From positions 62,001-126,000 of the forward strand of contig JAWSUE010000006.1 in NCBI GenBank assembly GCA_033549065.1: 64,000 nucleotides of DNA. The letters are read 5' to 3'. The translations under genes and the position numbers were made by a program. Below are positions 46,927-56,365 of this stretch, piece after piece (the stretch's first letter is position 1; each line of letters starts with the position of its first letter). The notes under the pieces were generated by a model. That model did not search any database. It was not told the DNA's origin and saw nothing but the letters and a program-made list of their open reading frames with translations. Source of the DNA: Bacillota bacterium (GTDB taxonomy: Bacteria > Bacillota > Dethiobacteria > DTU022).

Positions 46927-47366
46927 TAAGCAGACCCTGACATTGTTCGCTCCGGGGTTTTGCACTGCTTATCCACTTATACGGATGCTTTAAACCTTGG
47001 CTCACGTAAGCTCGCTGCAGGCTTACAGCATCCGCATTATTGCATGCTTGCTCTGGTTTTAAGCAAACGAACCAACCTGAAGCAGGATAAGCAAACCCTG
47101 ATACTGTAAGCGACATTAGCATGAGCGGTTAGAATTACCGGTGAGTCGAAATAAAGTTGTCAGGGGACACATAACCTTCGGTCAATATGTCCCCATACGT
47201 ATTATGCCTCTCCGGAATGATTAATACTGCTTCAGCTTTCCGGAGAGGCAGACCGAGGCCGGAGACTTAAGTGTCGACTGTTGAGGCTGCCCGCTGAAGC
47301 TTGAAGGCGAACCGGCATTAATTCTCCGCGAAATGATCCGGAGCGAACTGTATCAGGGTCTTCTTA
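46927..47366 (+). repeat. Dispersed structured element, copy 1 (modules A and B)
   Basis: A 440-bp non-coding element filling most of the 579-base gap between two convergent genes. Its ends are 29-bp imperfect terminal inverted repeats (46927-46955 and 47338-47366, 25 of 29 matching). Module A (about 46927-47086) forms a bulged helix, GGATGCT...AGCATCC with GTAAGC...GCTTAC inside. Module B (47125-47329) is described separately. A direct internal copy of the end sequence lies near 47085-47108, between the modules. A hairpin GGGGACA...TGTCCCC (about 47163-47194) is absent from copy 2. No transposase frame is present. Flanks 46869-46926 and 47367-47447 hold nothing I can name. Confidence 0.85.
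47125..47329 (+). ncRNA. Candidate structured RNA, module B, instance 1
   Basis: Closing helix: GCGG (47125), AGAATTA (47131-47137) and CCGG (47138-47141) pair with CCGG (47312-47315), TAATTCT (47319-47325) and CCGC (47326-47329). Inside is a perfect 13-bp hairpin (47205-47217 with 47238-47250) whose 20-base loop contains ATTAA and CTGCTTCAG. A conserved 36-base box (47251-47286) and a small GCC...GGC hairpin follow. Transcription has not been shown. Confidence 0.55.
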
Positions 47367-47447
47367 AACTATAAAACTATAAAGTATTTGGGGACTTCTT
47401 AAGATCGAACTGTCCGGATGGGAAATGATCAGCAAAAATTCTTTAGT

Positions 47448-48500
47448 TTAAATATCCCAGTAGCGCTTCTGAATTTCTAGTATTTCCTGCAGGCGCTGCA
47501 GGACAAAACGGTTTGGTTCAAGGCCTGGGCTCTGCTCGCCTATTGGTAGACCCCAGTTACCCAATGCATTTAGAACCTGGACTACTGCACCCGCTTGTCC
47601 GGTGAGGTGATAGCCTCCCTCAAGGCAAAGGACTAACTTTCCACCGCAGTGGTGTTCAGCAGCATCTGATAAAGCCAGAGCCATATTATAATAACCCTGA
47701 TATGTAAGGCCCATTCCTGCCAGGGGATCATAGCGGTATGCATCCTGACCGGCAGAAATCAAGATAATCTCCGGCTCAAAACGGCCTATAACCGGGATGA
47801 TCAGATGGTCAAAAAAGAGCTTATAGTCCTCATCCCCACTACCAGTTGGAAGTGGGATATTAACCGTAAATCCTTCGCCCAGATCTTTACCCACTTCTTC
47901 CATTGAACCTGTACCAGGGTATGCCGGATTCTGGTGAGTTGAAATGAATAAAACCTCGTTATCCTTTTCAAAGATATGCTGGGTACCGTTTCCGTGATGA
48001 ACATCCCAATCCATGATGACAATTCTTTTTAAGCCGTAGTCACGTTTCGCAACCTCGGCAGTAATGGCTATATTGTTCATCAGGCAAAATCCCATTGCCC
48101 GACCTCTCTCGGCATGATGCCCCGGGGGGCGATTTAAAGCGAATGCCTTTCTCACGTCGCCTTCCATAACCATTCTCAGGCCGGTTAATACTCCCCCCGC
48201 AGATAAAAGGGCTATCCTGTATGATTCGGGAACTATATAAGTATCCATATCAAGGAAATTTCTGCCGGACCGGCAGACTTCATCCAGCAGTTTTATATAG
48301 TCAGGGTCGTGAACCAGGGTTACATCATCAATCTCCGCCGGGGCAGGTTCTTTTAAAACAACTCTCTCGAAGAGATTATTATCTTCAAGAGCGGCCATTA
48401 TATGCTCAAGCCGCTCTTTGCGCTCCGGATGCTGGCCCTGCGTATGTATTAAGTAATCTGCATGATAGATTAGGCCTATTTTTTCTTCTTTACCGTTCAT
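47448..48500 (-). CDS. Histone deacetylase-family (AcuC-like) amidohydrolase
   Basis: A zinc-dependent deacetylase of the arginase/HDAC fold; AcuC in Bacillus deacetylates acetyl-CoA synthetase, while other members act on acetylpolyamines. Catalytic and zinc features: RPPGHHAERGRAMGFC with its His pair, DWDVHHGNGTQ, and SAGQDAYRYDPLAGMGLT. The frame opens at 48668, but ATG 48500 has GTGAGGG upstream and gives a 350-residue family-length protein starting MNGKEEKIGLIYH. It ends next to repeat copy 1 and follows a thioesterase gene by 13 bases. Substrate unknown. Confidence 0.9.
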   Translation of the reverse strand: MNGKEEKIGLIYHADYLIHTQGQHPERKERLEHIMAALEDNNLFERVVLKEPAPAEIDDVTLVHDPDYIKLLDEVCRSGRNFLDMDTYIVPESYRIALLSAGGVLTGLRMVMEGDVRKAFALNRPPGHHAERGRAMGFCLMNNIAITAEVAKRDYGLKRIVIMDWDVHHGNGTQHIFEKDNEVLFISTHQNPAYPGTGSMEEVGKDLGEGFTVNIPLPTGSGDEDYKLFFDHLIIPVIGRFEPEIILISAGQDAYRYDPLAGMGLTYQGYYNMALALSDAAEHHCGGKLVLCLEGGYHLTGQAGAVVQVLNALGNWGLPIGEQSPGLEPNRFVLQRLQEILEIQKRYWDI

Positions 48501-48513
48501 AATATCCCTCACT

Positions 48514-48936
48514 TCAGTCAGAATCGGTTTCCAGTGCCCTGCATAACCTGTTCCATAAAAAAGGGCTGAATTTCTTGAGCACAACAGGTTTACCATTATC
48601 ACTGATAAATGCATGTTCGGTATAACCGTTTGCCAGTAATTTACCTGCCCTGCGGATATCATAGGCAAAGGTTATCCGCACATTATCAAGATTTTCAAGC
48701 CTGGTCACGATAGAAAGTTCATCGTCATAATGAGCCGGCATTTTATATTCACAGAAAGCTTTCAGGACAGGAAGATAGATATTACTCTTTTCAAACTCCA
48801 GGTAGGGCAGCTCCAGGCTTCTCATCAGTTCAGTCCGACCAACTTCAAACCATACCAGGTAGTTGGCATAATAAGCGACACCCATTTGATCTGTATCCTT
48901 GTAGCGTACCCTTACTTTTGTTTCATATTTTTTCAA
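48514..48936 (-). CDS. Acyl-CoA thioesterase, YbgC/4-hydroxybenzoyl-CoA thioesterase family
   Basis: A 140-residue hotdog-fold thioesterase. The active-site block YKDTDQMGVAYYANYLVWFE has the catalytic Asp and is followed by GRTELMRSL. Such proteins cleave short- to medium-chain or aromatic acyl-CoA. It lies between the pyk and AcuC-like genes in one direction. Confidence 0.9.
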   Translation of the reverse strand: MKKYETKVRVRYKDTDQMGVAYYANYLVWFEVGRTELMRSLELPYLEFEKSNIYLPVLKAFCEYKMPAHYDDELSIVTRLENLDNVRITFAYDIRRAGKLLANGYTEHAFISDNGKPVVLKKFSPFLWNRLCRALETDSD

Positions 48937-48978
48937 TTCGCTTCTTCCTTTCTCCCTACTTAGATCTCATTCATTAAA

Positions 48979-50727
48979 TTACAAAACATTTGCCCTTCCC
49001 TTGTAGATCAGTCCTCTTACGGCATCGACAGTGATCATTTCACCATTTTGTATCGATTTTGTTGCATTTTCCACACCCACAACCGCAGGTATTCCCAGAT
49101 TGATGGCCACAATTGCGCCATGTGATGTCAACCCGCCTTCTTCTGTAATCAATGCAGCAGCTTTCTCCAATGCAGGCAGATGAGTTTTACCGGTGCAGCT
49201 TGATATCAGGATCATCCCCTTTTCAAACTTCTGCAGATCTTTTTCATCTCTGACTATGAAGGCCTTACCGCTGGCAGCCGCTTTTCCCACACCCGTTCCC
49301 TTTACAATAATTTCTCCTACAGTTTCAACTCTCAACAGGTTGGTTGTGCCGGATACACCGACAGGAACCCCTGCAGTGATAATAACAAGGTTGCCATCGC
49401 TGATCAGTTTCTCCTGCAGGGCGCTCTGAATGGCATTGGTAAACATGTCATCTGTGGATGAAACCGGCGGGCAGACAATTGAATTTACTCCCCAGGTCAG
49501 AGTCAGTTGAGTTGCCACTCTCTTTCTTGAAGTTACCGCGACAATAGGAGCGGCAGGCCGATATTTCGAGACCATTCTGGCTGTCGTCCCTGATTGTGTC
49601 GCCGTTATTACCGCATCAGCTCCCAGCTCAAAGGCAATATGACAGGTGGCATAACTGATTGCATCAGTAACTGTTTTCTTGATTTTCATACTTTGTTCAT
49701 CAAGGATTCGCTTGTAATTCAGGCCTTTTTCTGTATGTTCGGCAATTCTGCTCATAGTATTAACCGACTCTATGGGATATCGGCCTATTGCCGTCTCACC
49801 GGATAGCATAACCGCATCAGTTCCATCAAGAATAGCGTTGGCCACATCGCTGGCCTCTGCCCTGGTCGGCCTGGGATTACGGATCATGCTGTCAAGCATC
49901 TGGGTTGCCGTTATCACCGGTTTACCACGATTATTGCATTTACGGATAAATACTTTTTGGAGCAATGGAACCTCTTCTGTAGGAATTTCTACACCGAGAT
50001 CGCCCCTGGCAACCATCACACCGTCGGCAACTTCGATTATTGAATCGTAATTATCAACACCTTCGCGGCTTTCAATTTTTGCCAGGATCATGATATTTCC
50101 GCCCTTGTTTTCCACCAGGCGTCTTATTTCCAGTATGTCGTTTGTGCTCCGCGTAAATGACGCCGCCAGAAAATCAACATCATTTTCCAACGCCCTGATT
50201 ATATCGACTCGATCCTTGTCGCTGACTGCAGGTAGATTTATTCTCGTCCCGGGAGTATTCAGCCCTTTATAGCTGTGCAATTCACCACCGTTAATCACCC
50301 GGCACCTTATTTCCCGTCCTTTCACTGATACAACTTCAAGTTCGATTAATCCATCATCAATTAAAACTTTAACACCGGGTTTTAAATCGTTGTGCAGGTC
50401 GGAGTACGTAACCGATACCCTGTTTTTATCGCCAGGGACTGTTTCAGTGGTTAAAACAAACTCCTGATTATCCTCTAAAATTACCTCTTCTTCCGCCAGG
50501 CTTCCTGTTCTTACTTCCGGACCACGTGTATCAAAAAGAATACCCACATTTTTATTTAACTCTTTACTTATCTTTCTAATCAGATCGAGTTGTTGAAAAT
50601 GCTCTTCGTGCTTCCCATGTGACAGGTTTAACCTGGCCACATCCATGCCGGAGCGAATTAACGATAACATTTTTTCTTCACTGTCTATACTCGGTCCGAT
50701 GGTGCAGACTATTTTTGTCCGGCGCAA
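48979..50727 (-). CDS. pyk: Pyruvate kinase with C-terminal PEP-utilizer domain
   Basis: Makes pyruvate and ATP from PEP. RRTKIVCTIGPS starts the barrel; ILAKIESREGVDN and ITATQMLDSMI are active-site blocks. After about residue 475 comes an extra domain of the PEP-utilizing-enzyme mobile type (SSCTGKTHLPALEKAAALI, GGLTSHGAIVA), as in Bacillus and related pyruvate kinases. The frame opens at 50763 over the dnaE stop, but AAAGGGGG before TTG 50727 gives 582 residues. Confidence 0.96.
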   Translation of the reverse strand: MRRTKIVCTIGPSIDSEEKMLSLIRSGMDVARLNLSHGKHEEHFQQLDLIRKISKELNKNVGILFDTRGPEVRTGSLAEEEVILEDNQEFVLTTETVPGDKNRVSVTYSDLHNDLKPGVKVLIDDGLIELEVVSVKGREIRCRVINGGELHSYKGLNTPGTRINLPAVSDKDRVDIIRALENDVDFLAASFTRSTNDILEIRRLVENKGGNIMILAKIESREGVDNYDSIIEVADGVMVARGDLGVEIPTEEVPLLQKVFIRKCNNRGKPVITATQMLDSMIRNPRPTRAEASDVANAILDGTDAVMLSGETAIGRYPIESVNTMSRIAEHTEKGLNYKRILDEQSMKIKKTVTDAISYATCHIAFELGADAVITATQSGTTARMVSKYRPAAPIVAVTSRKRVATQLTLTWGVNSIVCPPVSSTDDMFTNAIQSALQEKLISDGNLVIITAGVPVGVSGTTNLLRVETVGEIIVKGTGVGKAAASGKAFIVRDEKDLQKFEKGMILISSCTGKTHLPALEKAAALITEEGGLTSHGAIVAINLGIPAVVGVENATKSIQNGEMITVDAVRGLIYKGRANVL

Positions 50728-50759
50728 GTAAATTCCCCCTTTTTGCTTACAGCTCAAAA

Positions 50760-53700
50760 TCAATTCTCTCTTGTATTATCCAATAGACCATCCTCGATAC
50801 TTTCGATCTGCTCAATCACAGCCCCAGGGCCTAACAGGTTTTCAAGCCTTTCCACGCATGAAGGATGATCACGAATCCAGTATTCTTCTTTTAAAACAAG
50901 CTTTTTTTGATTGCTCTTAAAATAGAGACAAACCGGAACCTCACCATTTTCTGCGACCAATATATCTTTCAGGTGTGTTAATACTTCCTGATTATGTCCT
51001 TCGTCTATAATTAGCCTGAAATACTTCTTGTCACGGCTTAACGTATTTATCGCTTCAGCAATAATTTTTGGCTCTTCTTCCTCTTTTATATCAGTTCTTC
51101 CTTCAACGATCACCAACGTATCCTCGTCGATCAGGGCAGATTGTCTATCAAAAAGGTCGGGAAAAATCACCGTCTCCACGCTCCCTGTCAAATCCTCAAG
51201 CCTGATAAAAGCCATCTGTTTATTCTTCTTGGTGTAAAACTTTCGGACAGCCGCTATAATGCCGCCGACTCTTACATGCTTATTATCGCCCATATCTGAT
51301 AGTTCCACACAGCGGGTCAGGTTAGACATATTTTCGAGAAAATGCCGGTATGGCTCCAGCGGGTGTCCGGAAATATACAATCCCAGCAGTTCCTTTTCCA
51401 GGGTCAGTCTTTCCTTGTTGCTGAATGGTTCAAGCTCCGGAAGTTTGTCCAGCAGCAGTTCTTCCCTGGTTTCTGTGTCAAGTAATGAAAACATCGACAT
51501 TTGTCCGTTTTCGCGCTCTCTCTGGACAACCTGACCCTGCATTAATATGTCATCCAAAGCAGCCAGGTATTGAGCCCGGTGTCCACCGAGCGAGTCAAAT
51601 GCTCCGCACTTAACCAGACTTTCCAGTACTTTGCGGTTGCAGAGTCTTAAATCAACCCTTGAACAATAATCACTCATCGATCCAAACGCTTTTTCCTTTC
51701 GGGCAGCGATGATCGATTCAATTGCTCCGAGTCCAACATTTTTCACTGCAGCCAGTCCAAATCTGATTCTTTTATCGCCTATAACAGTAAAATGTGTTTC
51801 ACTTTCATTGATGTCCGGCGGAAGAACTTCTATGCCCATACGGCGGCAATCGGCTATATACAGTGCCACTTTATCACTGTTTGAATAGTAAACCGTCATC
51901 AACGCGGCCATAAATTCAACTGTATAGTTGGCCTTCAAGTACGCCGTCTGGTAAGCGATCATGGCATAAGCTGCAGCATGCGATTTGTTGAAACCGTAAT
52001 CGGCAAATTTCAGAATTAAATCATATGTCTCAGCTGCCAGTTCTTTTGAATAGCCGTTTTCCTGGCAGCCGGCAATGAACAGCTGTTTCTGCTGGTTTAA
52101 AATCTCCTTTTTCTTTTTCCCGATAGCCCGGCGCAGAAGATCCGCCTGGCCAAGGGTAAAACCGGCCATCCTGGCGGCGATCTCCATAATCTGCTCCTGG
52201 TAAACGATTACTCCGTATGTTTCGTTTAGAATAGGTTCAAGTATGGGATGGGCATATTTAATCTCCTTTTTCCCGTGTTTGCTTTTGATGAATACCGGGA
52301 TCTGTTCCATAGGCCCCGGCCTGTAAAGAGCAACTACAGCAATAATATCTTCAAACTTATTCGGCATCAGTTCCCTAAGGACCGAACGCATTCCACTACT
52401 TTCCAGCTGAAACGTCCCGGTAGTTTCTCCCTGTGAAAGCATTTCATATGTCCTGGCATCATCAAGCGGGATTTCTTCAATATTTACCGTTAGATTTCGC
52501 CTTTTTTTGATGTTAGCGATCGCTTCACCGATAATACTCAATGTTTTCAGGCCGAGAAAATCCATTTTCAATAGGCCCAGGTCTTCCAGGGTCATCATTG
52601 GAAACTGGGTAACAATGGCACTGTCGGTTGCCTTGTAGAGCGGCACATAGTTAACCAGGGGTTCCTTGGCTATAACCACTCCTGCGGCATGTGTGGAAGC
52701 ATGACGGGGCATTCCCTCCACCGCCATCGAAGTATCTAACAGCTGACGGTATTTATCTTCTTTATACAGGATCTGCAGTTCCCTGCTCTGTTCCAGAGCT
52801 CGCTTGATCGTCATTTTCAATTCCATTGGTATAAGCTTGGCAATCCTGTCAACCTCGGCATAGGGTATAGCCAAAGCCCTGCCAACATCACGAACAGCTG
52901 CCCTGGCAGCCATGGTTCCGAAAGTGATAATCTGGGCCACCCTTTCCTGTCCGTACTTTTCACAAACATAATTCAAAATCCTGTCCCGCTTATCATCACA
53001 GAAATCTATATCGATATCTGGCATCGATATCCTTTCGGGATTCAGGAATCTTTCAAAGAGCAGTCCGTATTTAAGGGGTTCAATATTCGTTATACCCAGG
53101 CTGTAGGCCACAAGGCTGCCGGCCGCAGAACCACGACCCGGACCGACTATTACATCCTCTTTTCGTGCATATTCGATCAGATCCCAGACTATAAGAAAGT
53201 AATTGGCGTAATCCATCTGACGGATTACACTCAGTTCATATTCAAGCCGCTCGCGGATCTCCGGGGTAATCTCCTTGTACCGCTTTTTAAGCCCCTCATA
53301 GCAGAGATTTCGTAGATAATCATTAGGATCAACACCTTCAGGCAAGGCGTACTCAGGTAGGTGCCTCTGATCGAAATATTTTTCAACATTGCAGCGCTCG
53401 GCAATCAACAGGGTGTTGCTCAATGCCTCGGGGCAGTCAGAAAATCTTTCAGCCATTTCTTCTGCTGTTTTAAAATAAAAGTCCTCTGATTCAAATTTCA
53501 TTCTTTCCGGCTCATCCACCGTTTTACCAGTCTGTATACAGAGTAGAACATCATGAACTTCTGCATCGTTTCGCGCAATGTAGTGGACATCGTTGGTTAC
53601 CACCAACTTGATATCTTCTTCTGCTGCAATCTTCTTCAAAACATCGTTTACAATCTTCTGTTCAGGCATCCCGTGGTCATGAAGTTCAAGGTAAAAGTTG

Positions 53701-54212
53701 TCCTTACCAAAAAGATCACGGTAATAACAGGCAACCTCTTTTGCTTTTTCAGTCTGGCCATTTAAAATATGGGACGGTATTTCACCGGCCAGACATCCAC
53801 TTAGGGCGATCAGGCCTTTTGAATGTTCCTCAAGGAGATCCCGGTCAATCCTCGGTTTGTAATAAAACCCTTCAATGAAACCAGCTGATACAAGATTCAT
53901 CAGGTTTTGGTATCCTTCATTGTTTTCAGCCAGCAGAACAAGATGATACTGTGAATCATCCTGACGAACTTCTTTTTGAAAACGGGTTCGCGGTGCTACG
54001 TAAACCTCACAGCCTAAAATCGGTTTAATTCCGGCTGCTTTCGCCGCCCGGTAGAAATCGACAACACCAAACATGGTCCCGTGATCTGTAATAGCCAGAG
54101 CAGGCATTTTTAGCTCTACTGCTCGATTGACCAGCCTTTTAATTCTTGCCGCGCCATCCAGTAAACTGTATTCAGTGTGACAGTGTAAGTGAACAAAACT
54201 TGCATTAGCCAA
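50760..54212 (-). CDS. dnaE: DNA polymerase III alpha subunit DnaE
   Basis: Replicative polymerase of the C family. PHP domain at the N-terminus (FVHLHCHTEYSLLDGA, AITDHGTM), polymerase acids in PDIDIDFCD, then tandem HhH, an OB-fold near residues 985-1065 (VRVGGIIAAVRKFYTKK) and a C-terminal domain. The frame opens at 54263; AGAGAGG 8 bases before TTG 54212 gives 1150 residues starting MANASFVHLHCHTEYS. It is the only replicative polymerase gene seen in the window. Confidence 0.96.
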   Translation of the reverse strand: MANASFVHLHCHTEYSLLDGAARIKRLVNRAVELKMPALAITDHGTMFGVVDFYRAAKAAGIKPILGCEVYVAPRTRFQKEVRQDDSQYHLVLLAENNEGYQNLMNLVSAGFIEGFYYKPRIDRDLLEEHSKGLIALSGCLAGEIPSHILNGQTEKAKEVACYYRDLFGKDNFYLELHDHGMPEQKIVNDVLKKIAAEEDIKLVVTNDVHYIARNDAEVHDVLLCIQTGKTVDEPERMKFESEDFYFKTAEEMAERFSDCPEALSNTLLIAERCNVEKYFDQRHLPEYALPEGVDPNDYLRNLCYEGLKKRYKEITPEIRERLEYELSVIRQMDYANYFLIVWDLIEYARKEDVIVGPGRGSAAGSLVAYSLGITNIEPLKYGLLFERFLNPERISMPDIDIDFCDDKRDRILNYVCEKYGQERVAQIITFGTMAARAAVRDVGRALAIPYAEVDRIAKLIPMELKMTIKRALEQSRELQILYKEDKYRQLLDTSMAVEGMPRHASTHAAGVVIAKEPLVNYVPLYKATDSAIVTQFPMMTLEDLGLLKMDFLGLKTLSIIGEAIANIKKRRNLTVNIEEIPLDDARTYEMLSQGETTGTFQLESSGMRSVLRELMPNKFEDIIAVVALYRPGPMEQIPVFIKSKHGKKEIKYAHPILEPILNETYGVIVYQEQIMEIAARMAGFTLGQADLLRRAIGKKKKEILNQQKQLFIAGCQENGYSKELAAETYDLILKFADYGFNKSHAAAYAMIAYQTAYLKANYTVEFMAALMTVYYSNSDKVALYIADCRRMGIEVLPPDINESETHFTVIGDKRIRFGLAAVKNVGLGAIESIIAARKEKAFGSMSDYCSRVDLRLCNRKVLESLVKCGAFDSLGGHRAQYLAALDDILMQGQVVQRERENGQMSMFSLLDTETREELLLDKLPELEPFSNKERLTLEKELLGLYISGHPLEPYRHFLENMSNLTRCVELSDMGDNKHVRVGGIIAAVRKFYTKKNKQMAFIRLEDLTGSVETVIFPDLFDRQSALIDEDTLVIVEGRTDIKEEEEPKIIAEAINTLSRDKKYFRLIIDEGHNQEVLTHLKDILVAENGEVPVCLYFKSNQKKLVLKEEYWIRDHPSCVERLENLLGPGAVIEQIESIEDGLLDNTREN

Positions 54213-54416
54213 AGTGATAACCTCTCTATTTGTTTCAGTTTTTATTTCATTGAAATTTACCATATAGAAATTACTTTCGACTTTTTGTCAGGTAGATCCT
54301 TTGAGGCAATTACTTTTTTTAATTGCATATATATGTTAAAATACCTTTGAATTGTTTTAATTCACCCTCGTTAGCGGCAACCCGTACTGCAGCCTCAATA
54401 TAGAAGGAGATTAGAT

Positions 54417-55493
54417 GTGATTAAGGATCGTGAAACCCGCCTGGCTTTGAAGATTATCTCCATCGCAGCCATATTTGTAATCCTGATCTGGGCTATCATC
54501 AAGTTGGCTCCAATAATCTCACTGATTGTTATAGCTTTTTTTATAGTTTATACGATCAATCCCCTTGTGAATTTTTTGGTAAACATTAAATTTAAGCCCT
54601 TTATGGCTGCCGTTGCCGCATCCCTGATTATATTTGTTGCTGTTGTCCTCCTCTTTTACCTGCTCATTCCCGGTTTAATAATCGAGATGAGGCAGTTGGT
54701 AATTTTTCTCACCACCGAACTGATCAGGGATGTTCCTCTTTTGGTTACCCAGTTGGAAGAAATCGACCAGCGTTTCAATCTGCAGCTTGCCAGTAGTTTC
54801 CTTGAATACTCAAATGAGTTCATGCGCCAGGTACCGGGCAACGTCCAGCAGCTCTTGCGACAGCTCACCGCACTTTCCATGGGAGTGCTTTCAAGGATCT
54901 GGGTTGTCCTGGCTCTGATCTTTTTAGTTTTCTATCTTGTTCAGGATCTGGATAAGGCAAAATACAACCTCACACTGATCTTTCCCCAGATTTACAAGGA
55001 AAACATCGTGCACCTGATGAAAACAGTCGACGAAAAAGTCGGGGCCTACATCCGTGGAACATTGATGAAGTGCGTCTTTGTCGGTCTATTGACCTGGTTC
55101 GGTTTAAGCCTGCTCGGGATGCCTTTTTCCCTTCTGTTGGGTATTCTGGCCGGAGCGTTGAATATTATTTTGTATATCGGTCCTTTTGTGGCAGCTATTC
55201 CCGCCCTTCTTTTAAGTATTATGCCCGGTACTCCGAGCATCTTACTTGTCGGACTGGTTTATATTGTCGTTCAGATCCTTGATGCCTTTGTCTTTACCCC
55301 TGTATTCCTTGGCAAAGCAACCGATTTAAGCCCACTAACTGTGATCATTATCGTCCTTATCGGAGGACAGCTTATGGGCCTGCTCGGCATTATTCTCGCC
55401 ATCCCAATTACAGCCACTCTCAAGGTTCTACTCTTTCATTACTACCTGGACCGCCGCCAGGTGGAAGAAAATAATCACTCAACAGCAAAATAG
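54417..55493 (+). CDS. AI-2E family transporter (putative permease)
   Basis: A 358-residue membrane protein with about eight helices in the pattern of the AI-2E (PerM/YdiK/TqsA) family: two N-terminal hairpins, a periplasmic helix, then the conserved C-terminal block (LPLTVIIIVLIGGQLMGLLGIILAIP-like). Roles range from autoinducer-2 export to Na+/H+ antiport; the substrate is open. The start is GTG at 54417 behind AAGGAG. It is divergent from dnaE. Confidence 0.88.
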   Translation: MIKDRETRLALKIISIAAIFVILIWAIIKLAPIISLIVIAFFIVYTINPLVNFLVNIKFKPFMAAVAASLIIFVAVVLLFYLLIPGLIIEMRQLVIFLTTELIRDVPLLVTQLEEIDQRFNLQLASSFLEYSNEFMRQVPGNVQQLLRQLTALSMGVLSRIWVVLALIFLVFYLVQDLDKAKYNLTLIFPQIYKENIVHLMKTVDEKVGAYIRGTLMKCVFVGLLTWFGLSLLGMPFSLLLGILAGALNIILYIGPFVAAIPALLLSIMPGTPSILLVGLVYIVVQILDAFVFTPVFLGKATDLSPLTVIIIVLIGGQLMGLLGIILAIPITATLKVLLFHYYLDRRQVEENNHSTAK

Positions 55494-55540
55494 CGATTTA
55501 AATGTCAGAGAACATAATATAAAAATTTTTACTCCACAAC

Positions 55541-55631
55541 CTGCAGCGTGCTTACGTGAGCCAGGGCTTACAACATCCGTATATATATGGATCATCAGTG
55601 CAAATCTCCGGAACGAACAGGATCAGAATCT
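55541..55631 (-). repeat. Dispersed element, solo module A (copy 3, inverted)
   Basis: About 90 bp that align, as reverse complement, with the left part of copy 1 (46931 to about 47021): the module A GTGAGCCA...GGCTTA arm, CATCCGTAT, GCAGTGCAAA and the end-repeat CGGAACGAACAGGATCAG. Module B is absent. It lies in the 206-base gap between the AI-2E gene and nth. Confidence 0.75.
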
Positions 55632-55699
55632 CATGTAATGTTCATGATAAATGTTCTATAAGCACTTTACCAAAAAGTGCGAGCGATCTATAATGACAT

Positions 55700-56365
55700 A
55701 TGCAGAAATCAGCGTTAATCGAACAGGACAATGACAGGTTAAAAATCATTCTTGCTAAACTTGCCGAATACTACCCGCGGGCGAAAACAAGCCTGGTATT
55801 TTCAAACCCATACCAGCTTTTTGTGGCCACTATCCTTTCTGCTCAGACTACCGATGAACAGGTAAATAAAATTACGTCAACTCTCTTCAAAGCTGTTCCT
55901 TCTTTTGCAGATATGTCGAAAATGGAACCGGCAGAGCTTGAAAGTTATATTCAAAGCTGCGGCCTCTACCGCCAGAAGAGCAAATCGCTGGTAGTTTCCA
56001 GCAGGATTATCATCGAAAAATACGGTGGAGATATTCCAGCTGATTTTACTCAGTTAGTTAAACTGCCGGGAGTTGGCAGGAAAACGGCAAATATTATAAT
56101 CGGCAGCGTATTTGGAAAACCGGCCATTGCTGTTGACACACATGTATTCAGGGTATCAAGAAGACTTGGCCTGGCTGATGGAGGAAATGTTGAACAGGTT
56201 GAAGAACAACTAAAGAATATTATTCCGGTGAGTGAGTGGATCAATTCTCATCACCGGTTGATTGCTCACGGTAGAAGGGTTTGTCATGCCCGGAAACCGG
56301 ATTGTGAAAACTGCTTTCTTAATCAACTATGCCTGTATGTTCTGAAAAGGGGAGATACTAAATGA
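55700..56365 (+). CDS. nth: Endonuclease III
   Basis: A base-excision-repair DNA glycosylase and AP lyase for oxidised pyrimidines. The HhH motif LPGVGRKTANII has the catalytic Lys, AVDTHVFRVSRRLG the catalytic Asp, and C-x6-C-x2-C-x5-C (CHARKPDCENCFLNQLC) the [4Fe-4S] cluster. It has 221 residues. No strong ribosome site precedes ATG 55700, so a nearby start is possible. Confidence 0.95.
   Translation: MQKSALIEQDNDRLKIILAKLAEYYPRAKTSLVFSNPYQLFVATILSAQTTDEQVNKITSTLFKAVPSFADMSKMEPAELESYIQSCGLYRQKSKSLVVSSRIIIEKYGGDIPADFTQLVKLPGVGRKTANIIIGSVFGKPAIAVDTHVFRVSRRLGLADGGNVEQVEEQLKNIIPVSEWINSHHRLIAHGRRVCHARKPDCENCFLNQLCLYVLKRGDTK

Noticed and set aside
46916-47122. Minus-strand frame sharing a peptide (AYVSQGL, HPYKWI, SAKPRSEQ) with the frame at 59331-59513
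   Set aside because: Both are translations of repeat module A, whose conservation follows helices and extends beyond the frame; no ribosome sites. Such frames are probably mis-called proteins.
46927-47366. Group II intron or its remnant
   Set aside because: I could not find a GTGYG-type 5' end, a domain V-like hairpin or any reverse-transcriptase frame.
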